From Vicinamibacterales bacterium (GTDB lineage: Bacteria; Acidobacteriota; Vicinamibacteria; Vicinamibacterales; UBA823): a stretch of DNA of 64,000 nucleotides. A program made the position numbers and the translations under genes. Position 1 is the first letter of the stretch, and each line of letters opens with the position of its first letter. Positions 1-7,146 of this stretch are shown piece by piece. Below the pieces are notes generated by a model that worked only from the letters and a program-made list of their open reading frames with translations, searched no databases and was not told where the DNA came from. The stretch spans positions 62,001 to 126,000 of the forward strand of contig DASCOS010000009.1 in assembly GCA_036012125.1 (NCBI GenBank), given 5' to 3'.

Positions 1-424
1 TAACTTCCACAGGAAAACCGATGTTCACGTGCACGTACCTGAAGGAGCCATTCCAAAGGATGGCCCCTCAGCTGGTATTACGCTCGCGACTGCTCTCGTG
101 TCGGCGCTTGCCAACGTAGAGACAAGGCGCGACGTCGCGATGACTGGTGAAATCACATTGCGCGGTAAAGTGCTGCCGATCGGCGGCGTTAAAGAAAAGG
201 TGTTAGCTGCCCATCGAGCCGGACTAAAGGACATTATCCTGCCTAAAGACAACGAAAAGGATTTGGCGGACATCCCTAAAAATGTCACTGACGTGCTCAA
301 TATCTACATGGTCGAAACAATGAACGAGGTATTGAAAATCGCCATGAGTCGACCACTACAGGCAACTCTGCCAACCGCATCCGAGTCGGCTCCGGCTTCA
401 TCGGACGATACGATCACGCACTGA
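1..424 (+). CDS. lon: Lon protease, C-terminal proteolytic domain (5' truncated by window edge)
   Basis: This is the last part of the ATP-dependent cytoplasmic protease Lon, which degrades misfolded and regulatory proteins. The reading frame is open from base 2 and has no start in the window. The visible 140 or so residues match the S16 peptidase domain: [10 protein letters not shown] carries the catalytic serine, and [14 protein letters not shown] carries the catalytic lysine of the Ser-Lys dyad. The typical tail (LPKDNEKDL, then a helix ending in MSRPL) is followed by a short Ser/Thr-rich extension. The ATPase part lies to the left of the window. The next gene, ysxC, follows after 60 bp in the same direction, a lon-ysxC pairing known from other bacteria. 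Confidence 0.96.
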   Translation, partial: NFHRKTDVHVHVPEGAIPKDGPSAGITLATALVSALANVETRRDVAMTGEITLRGKVLPIGGVKEKVLAAHRAGLKDIILPKDNEKDLADIPKNVTDVLNIYMVETMNEVLKIAMSRPLQATLPTASESAPASSDDTITH

Positions 425-484
425 GCCGCGATCGGGTAGCAGAAAACTGGGATACGGCCAGTCCACTGCCCGGAATATTTAGCC

Positions 485-1105
485 GTGAAAATCCTGCAGG
501 TCGATCTGATCTCAAGCACTCCCGGCGCTGCCAGCCTGAGATCTCCAGTCAGATCCCAGATTGTATTCGTCGGCCGATCCAACGTAGGAAAATCTAGCCT
601 GATAAACGCTCTCATACGCCGCAAACTAGCACGCACAAGCCGTTCGCCTGGCAAGACTGATCTCGTCAATATCTACCGAGTACGGCTTGCCGTTACTGCA
701 AATCAAGTTCAGACGATCGATTTTGTCGACCTACCAGGATATGGTTACGCGCGAGGAGGAACACGACGCGCCGAGTCATTCGCGAAGATTACCGAACATT
801 ATTTCAAAGCTGCCAGAGAACCATCAGTCGCTGACGGTTCCGCCATGTTGGCACTTCACCTAGTTGACTCTCGGCATTCCGATCTCAAATCCGACCGAGA
901 TGCTCACGCCTGGTTGGAGAGCCATGGCCTGACAACGATAACGGTGGGTACCAAAGCTGATACTGTGCCACGGGCGGAGCACAAACGTGTAGCACAAACG
1001 CTTGGTAGCCGTACCGGAGGACGAGTTTTATTATTGTCGGCCAAGAGTGGGGATGGACTTAAAGACCTCTGGAAAATGATCATTCAAGCTTCAGACCGCA
1101 GGTGA
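485..1105 (+). CDS. ysxC: Ribosome biogenesis GTP-binding protein YsxC/EngB
   Basis: This is a TrmE-Era-EngA-EngB-type small GTPase that assists late assembly of the 50S ribosomal subunit. All G motifs are visible: G1 GRSNVGKSS (residues 30-38), G3 DLPGYGYA (82-89), G4 TKAD (156-159) and G5 SAKSGDGL near the end. The TKAD form of G4 is normal in this family. At 206 aa it has the usual length. The start is a GTG with only a weak purine stretch upstream. It sits directly after lon and before rpmE and may be cotranscribed with lon. Confidence 0.95.
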   Translation: MKILQVDLISSTPGAASLRSPVRSQIVFVGRSNVGKSSLINALIRRKLARTSRSPGKTDLVNIYRVRLAVTANQVQTIDFVDLPGYGYARGGTRRAESFAKITEHYFKAAREPSVADGSAMLALHLVDSRHSDLKSDRDAHAWLESHGLTTITVGTKADTVPRAEHKRVAQTLGSRTGGRVLLLSAKSGDGLKDLWKMIIQASDRR

Positions 1106-1135
1106 TGAAGCACCGGACAAACTGTTGGCGCTAGA

Positions 1136-1162
1136 TCGACACACACGAGTGCGTGATATACT
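1136..1162 (+). promoter_or_regulatory. Candidate sigma-70 promoter for rpmE
   Basis: An extended -10 element (TGATATACT, core TATACT at 1157-1162) lies in the ysxC-rpmE gap, with a weak -35-like TCGACA at 1136-1141 and a short spacer of 15 bp. A GGGGAG ribosome-binding site follows just before the rpmE GTG start. This is judged by eye only. Confidence 0.4.
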
Positions 1163-1195
1163 TCTAGCTTCGCTTGTAGTTGGGGAGAACAGACA

Positions 1196-1456
1196 GTGAG
1201 GGAAGGCATTCATCCTGAGTATTTTGAGGTCGAAGCGCGGTGCGCTTGCGGTGCCGCCTGGAAAACTCGGTCGACCAAGAAGGAACTTCATCTTGAAATC
1301 TGTTCAAGTTGTCATCCATTCTTCACGGGAAAACAGAAACTGATCGACACTGAAGGACGCGTTGAGCGCTTCACCAAGAAGTTCGGTTCTCAGACCGTAG
1401 CCTCAGTGAAAGAACAGCTCGAGCGGAGGAAGGCCAAGAAGTCGGCAGAATCTTAG
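1196..1456 (+). CDS. rpmE: 50S ribosomal protein L31 (zinc-binding type)
   Basis: L31 bridges the two ribosomal subunits. The protein begins [10 protein letters not shown] and carries the C+ zinc-binding pattern: Cys16, Cys18, Cys36 and Cys39 (CAC and CSSC). The signature [20 protein letters not shown] follows. At 86 aa it is slightly longer than the usual 66-75 aa because of a basic tail rich in Lys, Arg and Glu. The GTG start is set by a GGGGAG Shine-Dalgarno sequence 9 nt upstream. The presence of all four cysteines suggests this is the zinc-replete paralogue. No zinc-independent copy is seen in this window. Confidence 0.95.
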   Translation: MREGIHPEYFEVEARCACGAAWKTRSTKKELHLEICSSCHPFFTGKQKLIDTEGRVERFTKKFGSQTVASVKEQLERRKAKKSAES

Positions 1457-1660
1457 AACGTGTCGAGATAGCTTCCCACCATCCCCGGGAATCCACGCAC
1501 TGCTAGAATCCCACCCGTTCACTTTCGTGACTACGAAATCCCTCGGCAGCGTAGCCTTTCTCACTCAGAGGACGGGCTAACGAAAAAGTAACGTTCTGGA
1601 GAGTATTCCAGTTTGGGAACATCCAGAAAGACGATTTTGGATGTGAAAATCGGAATGTTG

Positions 1661-2440
1661 CTAGATTAGAGAACGAGACTGGCAGCCATCAACCGGTATA
1701 CAGGCCCCACTCACCCAACTGGCCCTAGACGAAGCTAAAAAAGCGACTACTTCACCGATCTCCTCAGGCCTGCCGAATCGACCAAACGGAAGCTCGTGTT
1801 CGATGAATTTTGCTATGCCTTCTGGATCTGCTTGCTGACGGGTGTGCCAAGAACCGCCAGGAAACAAAATGGAACCAGGAGCCAGGCTCAAAACACGAAT
1901 CCCCTCGGGGGCCAACTGCTGCGCCATCGACTTACCCAAACTAATTTCGGCTGCCTTGACAGCATTGTAGGTCATTCTCCCGCCAGATTCGCGGCCCCAA
2001 ATCGACGTGATCATGATAATGACACTACCCTTACGCTTGCGAAGATGCGGAACCGCAGCGCGTGACGCACGAATGGCCGGGTACAGAGTGACGTTGAATG
2101 CAGCCTGCCAGTCTTCGTCGGTCGCAGCGGTAATGTCGCCTCCACCAGCTTTCCCGACGTTATTGACAAGAATATCGAGTCCACCAAATGTTTCAACGGT
2201 CTGGTCGACAAGCTCCGAGATGCCGCTGGCCGTCGAGACGTCAACCTGCATAGCCAAAACGGAGTTAACTCGTCCTGAGACAGCCCTCAACTCATCTTCA
2301 GCCTCGGCTAACCGATCGGCATTACGAGCACAGATCGTAACTCGGCACCCTTCTTCGATGAGCGCCTTGGCACTCGCAAAACCAAGGCCCTTACTTGAAC
2401 CAGTGACAATTGCGATCTTGTCGTTTAGTCCGAGATCCAT
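1661..2440 (-). CDS. SDR-family NAD(P)-dependent oxidoreductase
   Basis: This is a classical short-chain dehydrogenase/reductase with a Rossmann fold. It has the nucleotide-binding motif TGSSKGLG (residues 13-20), NNVG (93-96) and the catalytic triad Ser146, Tyr158 and Lys162 in TYNAVKAAE. Its 259 aa are typical of FabG-like enzymes, but it stands alone rather than in a fatty-acid cluster, so its substrate cannot be named. The C-terminus ends in a normal ACIPVDGC segment. It lies downstream of nrdJ, separated by a strong hairpin, so it is probably a separate transcription unit. The region between it and rpmE (1457-1660) holds only weak 5-6 bp stems. Confidence 0.9.
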   Translation of the reverse strand: MDLGLNDKIAIVTGSSKGLGFASAKALIEEGCRVTICARNADRLAEAEDELRAVSGRVNSVLAMQVDVSTASGISELVDQTVETFGGLDILVNNVGKAGGGDITAATDEDWQAAFNVTLYPAIRASRAAVPHLRKRKGSVIIMITSIWGRESGGRMTYNAVKAAEISLGKSMAQQLAPEGIRVLSLAPGSILFPGGSWHTRQQADPEGIAKFIEHELPFGRFGRPEEIGEVVAFLASSRASWVSGACIPVDGCQSRSLI

Positions 2441-2502
2441 CCCATTCCTATCTTGCCCAAGGCGAAAAACTCAGGGCGAAAAGCGCAGAGGGACGTACAA
2501 GC

Positions 2503-2536
2503 GAACGGGCCGTTGCCCACCAGCAACGACCCGTTC
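2503..2536 (-). terminator. Strong hairpin after nrdJ, candidate terminator
   Basis: Two 14-nt arms (2503-2516 and 2523-2536) pair almost perfectly around a 6-nt loop. The single non-Watson-Crick position is a G-U pair when read on the minus strand. The hairpin begins 20 bp after the nrdJ stop codon. The T content after the stem is poor (GCTTGT), so it may be an mRNA-stabilising stem rather than a full intrinsic terminator. Confidence 0.55.
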
Positions 2537-2555
2537 CAATTGGTGCTCCGCGAAC

Positions 2556-5348
2556 CTATGCGCAGCCACTCGTCGTGCCGCAATTATTACATTTGTAGCA
2601 ACTACCGCTGCGCATCATAATCTCACCGCACGTCGAACACGGCGGCGCATCTTCATGGTTTTGGATAGCAGCGAACGAGGCTGTGACTCGTTCAACCGAG
2701 CCGTTACCATTGCCCGCTGTCTGATCGAGCGGCAATTTGGGTTCCTCGACCGGCAACCCTTCTGGCGCAATCGGCTGGTTGACGCCAGCCTCAAACTGCG
2801 CCTCGCTCGAGAGAAACTTTGTCGCCATCCAACGAAAAATGTAATCGACGATCGACTTCGCGAACCGCACTTCCGCATTCTTCGTCATGCCCGACGGCTC
2901 AAACCGCACGTGTGTAAACTTGTCGACCAACACCTGCAATGGAACGCCGTATTGCAGTGCATAGGACACCGCCTGCGCGAACGCATCAGCGAACCCTGAG
3001 ATCGTTGACCCTTCCTTTGCCATAACCAGAAATATTTCTCCCGGCGAACCATCTTCGAACAATCCAATCGTGATGTAGCCCTCGTGACCGGCAATTTCAA
3101 ACTTATGGGTAATCGCTTGACGTTCATCGTGTAGTCGACGGCGGACCGGTTGGCCAACGAGGCCTTCTACTACTCCGATCATCCCGGTCTTAGCATCACG
3201 CGACGTGTTGAGAGGTTGAGTCCGTTTACTGCCATCACGGTAGATCGACACTGCCTTAGTACCTAGCCGCCACGAATCAACATAGGCCTTCTGAATCTCC
3301 TCAGCTGTCGCCTCCTTCGGCACGTTAACAGTTTTTGAGATAGCACCTGAAATAAATGGCTGAGTGGCACCGATCATCCTGACATGTCCCATATAGTGAA
3401 TCGACCGTTCACCTTGTGCAGGTTTAAAAGCACAGTCAAAAACCGGAACATCCTTATCCTTCAGATGCGGGGCTCCCTCGATTGTCTCGTGCTCATCAAT
3501 ATGAGCAATGATCTCGTCAACTTCTGACGACGAATAGCCCAGACGGTCCAGCGCCATCGGTACCGTATGGTTGACAATCTTCATCATGCCACCACCAACA
3601 AGCTTCTTATACTTGACAAGCGCGATGTCGGGTTCAACACCAGTCGTATCGCAATCCATCATGAACCCGATCGTGCCAGTTGGAGCCAGCACGGTTGCCT
3701 GAGCGTTACGGTAGCCATATTCTTCACCCAAATCGACCGCGTCGTTCCACGACTGCTTGGCCGCAGCGTAAAGCTCACTCGGTACGTTTGTCCGGTCGAT
3801 ATCCTTCAGTGCCGTGCGATGCTTCCGCATGACTCGCAGGAACGGCTCCTCGTTCTTTTCGTAACCATCAAACGAACCGCCGTGGTCACGAGCAATCCGT
3901 GCCGACTGCGCGTAGGCTTCGCCGGTCATCAGCGCCGTAATCGCGGCTGAATAGTCTCGGCCTGCCTGGCTGTCATAAGGCAATCCTCTGGACATTAGGA
4001 GCGCGCCCAGGTTGGCATAACCCAATCCGAGGGGACGGTAGTCGCGACTGTTCCGCTCAATCGCCTTCGTTGGATAGCTTGCGCAGTCAACGATGATTTC
4101 CTGCGCCGTGAGCAGAGTACGCACCGCCGCCGTAAACGACGCGTGGTCAAAGTCACGCGCCTCATCAACAAAGGTCATTAGATTCAACGAGGCCAAATTA
4201 CAAGCTGAATCGTCAAGGAACATATATTCCGAACACGGGTTGGAAGCATTGATTGGAGCAGTGTTCGGACACGTGTGCCAGTCATTAATTGTCGAGTCGA
4301 ACTGCATTCCAGGATCACCGCATACATGAGTCGCTTCGGCAATCTGCTGCATCAAGTCTCGCGCCTCATAGGTGTCCATAACTCGACCATCACTCACAGC
4401 ATGCGTCTGCCACGCACCGTCATCCAGCACCGCGCGCATAAATTCGTCGGTCACGCGAACACTGTTGTTTGAATTTTGAAAAAATACTGAAGCATAGGCC
4501 GGTCCGGTAAACGAGCCATCGTAGCCAGCGTCAATGAGCGCCCAAGCCTTGTGCTCTTCTTCAACTTTGCAGTTAATAAATGCTTCAATATCAGGATGCT
4601 CAGCATTTAAGACCACCATCTTCGCAGCCCGGCGGGTCTTACCACCTGACTTAATGACACCGGCAAATGCATCGTAGCCTTTCATAAACGAAACCGGTCC
4701 AGACGCCGTGCCGCCACCCGCCAACGCTTCTTGGGACGAGCGGATGGAAGAAAGATTTGAGCCCGTGCCAGAGCCAAACTTGAACAACATCCCCTCGGTC
4801 TTGGCCAAGGTCAAAATGGAGTCCATGGTGTCCTGCACAGAATTGATAAAGCAGGCTGAACATTGCGGTGCCTTTTCAAAGCCGCAGTTAAACCAAACGG
4901 GGCTGTTAAACGCTGCTCGTTGGTTCACGAGAAGATACTTTAGGTCGTCGCTGAAGGCTTGCAGGTCACCGGGACTTGCAAAATATTTTTTTTCACGCGC
5001 CCATTCAGTGATCGTTTCAACTACGCGGCCAATGAGCTGCTTGACGCTGCGCTCACGCCCGTCTGTTCCTAGTTGGCCACGAAAGTATTTTGAGACAACG
5101 ATGTTTGTCGCCTGCTGTGACCAGTCCTTCGGAATCTCAACGTCATGCTGTTCAAAGACGTTCTCGCCTCGCTCATTACCGATTACGGCAGAGCGCGTTT
5201 CCCATTCGATTTCGTCGAACGGATCGACACCGTCCCGAGTGAAGAACCGCTGAAATTCCAGTCCGGACGCTGCCGACTTGGAGCGCCGCGTCGACTCCGG
5301 CAAGCCATCTTGAGTCGTTTGTGGTTGCTGCGCTGCGCCTCTGTCCAT
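2556..5348 (-). CDS. nrdJ: Vitamin B12-dependent (class II) ribonucleotide reductase
   Basis: NrdJ reduces ribonucleotides to deoxyribonucleotides using adenosylcobalamin as radical source, with or without oxygen. The 930-aa protein shows the NrdJ N-terminus (FNSPVWFNCG with an active-site Cys, then KFGSGTGSNLS), the substrate loop NPCSE, APTGTIGFMMDCDTTGVEPD, and a C-terminal Cys-rich tail with CSTCGE and CYKCNNCG pairs, as in family members carrying a zinc-ribbon-like tail. An AGAGG Shine-Dalgarno sequence precedes the ATG. No class I or III reductase is in the window, so the cell may depend on cobalamin for DNA synthesis, though other copies elsewhere cannot be excluded. It is preceded by a structured leader with a terminator-like hairpin, and followed by another strong hairpin. 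Confidence 0.96.
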   Translation of the reverse strand: MDRGAAQQPQTTQDGLPESTRRSKSAASGLEFQRFFTRDGVDPFDEIEWETRSAVIGNERGENVFEQHDVEIPKDWSQQATNIVVSKYFRGQLGTDGRERSVKQLIGRVVETITEWAREKKYFASPGDLQAFSDDLKYLLVNQRAAFNSPVWFNCGFEKAPQCSACFINSVQDTMDSILTLAKTEGMLFKFGSGTGSNLSSIRSSQEALAGGGTASGPVSFMKGYDAFAGVIKSGGKTRRAAKMVVLNAEHPDIEAFINCKVEEEHKAWALIDAGYDGSFTGPAYASVFFQNSNNSVRVTDEFMRAVLDDGAWQTHAVSDGRVMDTYEARDLMQQIAEATHVCGDPGMQFDSTINDWHTCPNTAPINASNPCSEYMFLDDSACNLASLNLMTFVDEARDFDHASFTAAVRTLLTAQEIIVDCASYPTKAIERNSRDYRPLGLGYANLGALLMSRGLPYDSQAGRDYSAAITALMTGEAYAQSARIARDHGGSFDGYEKNEEPFLRVMRKHRTALKDIDRTNVPSELYAAAKQSWNDAVDLGEEYGYRNAQATVLAPTGTIGFMMDCDTTGVEPDIALVKYKKLVGGGMMKIVNHTVPMALDRLGYSSSEVDEIIAHIDEHETIEGAPHLKDKDVPVFDCAFKPAQGERSIHYMGHVRMIGATQPFISGAISKTVNVPKEATAEEIQKAYVDSWRLGTKAVSIYRDGSKRTQPLNTSRDAKTGMIGVVEGLVGQPVRRRLHDERQAITHKFEIAGHEGYITIGLFEDGSPGEIFLVMAKEGSTISGFADAFAQAVSYALQYGVPLQVLVDKFTHVRFEPSGMTKNAEVRFAKSIVDYIFRWMATKFLSSEAQFEAGVNQPIAPEGLPVEEPKLPLDQTAGNGNGSVERVTASFAAIQNHEDAPPCSTCGEIMMRSGSCYKCNNCGTTSGCA

Positions 5349-5515
5349 ACTTACCTCTCAGAAAACAATCGAGCCCGAGACCTTACCCCAAGGTCCCGGG
5401 CCGTCGCAGGATGCTGAAAATAACTCCTTCTACGCCTCTCTGTTGAGCTGCGCCCTTCGCAGGGCCGAACCGAGAGGCTAGGAACCATCCTCAGCAGGCC
5501 TGTTAGATCCTACGG
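5349..5515 (-). promoter_or_regulatory. Structured nrdJ 5' leader with terminator hairpin, candidate riboswitch or attenuator
   Basis: From the predicted start (about 5515) to the nrdJ ATG the leader is about 167 nt. Read on the minus strand, I see P1 (TGCTGA at 5491-5496 with TCAGCA at 5412-5417), P2 (GCCTCTC at 5472-5478 with GAGAGGC at 5434-5440) and P3, GCCCT-GCGA-AGGGC (5452-5465), which has a GNRA loop. A 12-bp hairpin follows (arms 5390-5401 and 5373-5384, one G-U pair, 5-nt loop), then a T-rich TTGTTTTC, as in an intrinsic terminator. GGTTCC (5481-5486), in the P1-P2 junction, could pair with GGGACC in the terminator's first arm as an antiterminator. The B12-box GCCACTG is absent, so this does not look like a standard cobalamin riboswitch. 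An 'nrdJ motif' RNA class is known upstream of nrdJ genes, but I could not compare it. Confidence 0.65.
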
Positions 5516-5521
5516 CGGTCA

Positions 5522-5550
5522 ACTATGCGTCCTGCTTATCGGTTTGTCAA
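5522..5550 (-). promoter_or_regulatory. nrdJ: Sigma-70 promoter of nrdJ
   Basis: A perfect -35 TTGACA (5545-5550) and a -10 CATAGT (5522-5527) are separated by exactly 17 bp. They place transcription start near 5515, just before the structured leader, which strengthens the case that the leader is transcribed as a unit. Confidence 0.7.
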
Positions 5551-5681
5551 GCCTCAAACTACAAGATATGGGGTAAAGCTTTAGGTCAAACGCAAGATGT
5601 TGGTAAAACTGGCCTAATCCTGAATACTTGCAATTCAGATGTACAAGCTCTGTCACGGTTCTTCCCCGACCGGTCAAGGAC

Positions 5682-5690
5682 TGGTACAGT
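5682..5690 (+). promoter_or_regulatory. Extended -10 element giving a predicted leaderless start
   Basis: The sequence TGGTACAGT (core TACAGT, 5685-5690) lies so that transcription would begin at about 5697, the GTG start codon of the CPBP protease. No Shine-Dalgarno sequence is seen between them. Confidence 0.4.
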
Positions 5691-5696
5691 CAGACC

Positions 5697-6485
5697 GTGT
5701 ACTTAGATGAGATCGATTCATCCGTCGACCCACCATCCGCAGTTAACCCGGCTGTGCCCAACACACCTCAGTTGCTCAACCGACAACGCGAAGGTTTGAA
5801 AACACGCATCAGGGCTTTCGGTGAGGTAGTACTCTGTTCCGATTTCCCAACACAGCTGATGTTGATTCAACTGCTCGCATGGATCGGCCTACGCCCGTTA
5901 CTAAGCGACGGACGACTGTCGTTACTCTACATCGCTACACTCTCGCTCGTGGACGCAGCAGTATTGATAACGTTGATTCTATGGTTTCTTCGTTGCCACA
6001 GTGAATCGGCACGTAGGATTTTTCTTGGGAGTCGGTCGATCGGACGCGAAGTCCGTCTCGGCGTACTACTCGTTCCTGGCGTGGTCTTGTTCGTACTCCT
6101 AACTCTGACTCTCATCCAAAACTTTGCACCGTGGCTCCATAACGTAGAAGAAAATCCGCTCGAGTCGCTCTTGCAAACACCTCGCGACGCCATTATCTTC
6201 GGGTTGGTGGCGATTGTCGCCGGAGGCGTACGCGAAGAACTTCAACGAGCCTTCATCCTTCACCGGTTCAAAGAACACCTAGGTGGAGCACCGGTCGGCC
6301 TCGTGGTCTTCAGTGTCATGTTCGGCTTAGGGCATCTAATACAGGGATGGGACGCAGCCCTTGTCACCACGATGCTCGGTGTGGTGTGGGGCGTCGTGTT
6401 TCTTTCAAGAAGAAGTGTTATCGCGCCGATAGTGAGTCATACTGGCTTCAACGTACTGGAGATCGTGCGACACTTATCGCAGTGA
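5697..6485 (+). CDS. CPBP (CAAX/Abi-type) intramembrane metalloprotease
   Basis: This is a multi-pass membrane protein with the catalytic motifs of the CPBP/Rce1 glutamic-type protease family: Glu180-Glu181 and Arg184 (EELQRAF), His213 in MFGLGH, and His248 with Asn252 in HTGFN. About six or seven hydrophobic segments fill residues 50-260. I chose the GTG at 5697 (262 aa) because a TGGTACAGT extended -10 box ends 6 nt before it, which predicts a transcript starting at the start codon. An alternative TTG at 5628 would add 23 unremarkable residues. Its natural substrate is unknown. The family includes prenyl-protein proteases and bacteriocin-immunity proteins. It diverges from nrdJ. Confidence 0.85.
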   Translation: MYLDEIDSSVDPPSAVNPAVPNTPQLLNRQREGLKTRIRAFGEVVLCSDFPTQLMLIQLLAWIGLRPLLSDGRLSLLYIATLSLVDAAVLITLILWFLRCHSESARRIFLGSRSIGREVRLGVLLVPGVVLFVLLTLTLIQNFAPWLHNVEENPLESLLQTPRDAIIFGLVAIVAGGVREELQRAFILHRFKEHLGGAPVGLVVFSVMFGLGHLIQGWDAALVTTMLGVVWGVVFLSRRSVIAPIVSHTGFNVLEIVRHLSQ

Positions 6486-6493
6486 AGCAGTTC

Positions 6494-7144
6494 CTACCCT
6501 TCCTCGTCTAGACGGGTCACCTTTACACGGAGAGACAGCCTCGTGATCCAATCGGCAATGAGCGCTCCTTGGCGCTCCTCCTGTAAATCCCGCCGCACCT
6601 GATCGCGAATCCGATCGAAGGGCTGTCTCTCCCCGCCTACCGAATAATGGTTTATCTGCCTGCGATAATACTGTGCCAATTCAGCCTCTGTTGGTTGGAC
6701 CATCGATCCGAATCGCTGTTCAAGATAGTTCTCGACCCGCCAACCCTTAAGCAGTACGCGCGCCAAGCCTGTCTCGGTCATACCAACCTCTGCAAGCGCG
6801 TGCAGAAACGCTTCGTGCGTTGGGAAGCTACTGCGCAAGTCGTCGAGCTTGGCCTTAATAACACCGACTCTTGGTTCGGGAACAATAAACCGGTTTACTT
6901 CTGCGAGGATTAAAGCTCGGTCGATCAACCGCGTGAGCACATCAGTTTCGTTGCGAGCATCTGGTATCAAACCAAACGTAGTGACAGCCCGCACATCGGA
7001 TAGCATAATGACGTCACTGCCGACCACTGCAATCACCCGATCAATAATGTCGGTTCGCGCATGCAACATGATGGCGGAAGCGACCCATATGAACACAGCA
7101 AACCGACACACCGCCTGAAATCGTCGCAAGCCTTTGTATTTCAT
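6494..7144 (-). CDS. SurA N-terminal-domain periplasmic chaperone-like protein without a PPIase domain
   Basis: The protein has a signal-anchor or signal peptide (hydrophobic residues 13-29), then the SurA-type start DRVIAVVGSDVIMLSDVR and a helical region (to about residue 150) like the chaperone core of SurA. At 216 aa it lacks any parvulin domain. It lies 2 bp after the Omp85 gene and is surely cotranscribed with it and tamB, which supports a role in carrying or folding outer-membrane proteins in the periplasm. The function is inferred from the domain and neighbours. A remote relation only to other trigger-factor-like helical folds is the main alternative. Confidence 0.8.
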   Translation of the reverse strand: MKYKGLRRFQAVCRFAVFIWVASAIMLHARTDIIDRVIAVVGSDVIMLSDVRAVTTFGLIPDARNETDVLTRLIDRALILAEVNRFIVPEPRVGVIKAKLDDLRSSFPTHEAFLHALAEVGMTETGLARVLLKGWRVENYLEQRFGSMVQPTEAELAQYYRRQINHYSVGGERQPFDRIRDQVRRDLQEERQGALIADWITRLSLRVKVTRLDEEG

Positions 7145-7146
7145 CT

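Noticed and set aside
2007-2999. Long plus-strand open frame of about 330 codons
   Set aside because: It is antisense to the SDR and nrdJ genes, which have clear domain motifs. Its translation is low-complexity Arg/Ser-rich and matches nothing.
4708-5253. Plus-strand open frame of 181 codons
   Set aside because: It lies opposite nrdJ and reads as a shadow with many Ser/Arg residues and no domain.
5349-5520. Standard cobalamin riboswitch upstream of the B12-dependent reductase
   Set aside because: The B12 box (GCCACTG) and other conserved cobalamin-aptamer elements are missing, so the leader was reported as a structured RNA of unknown class instead.
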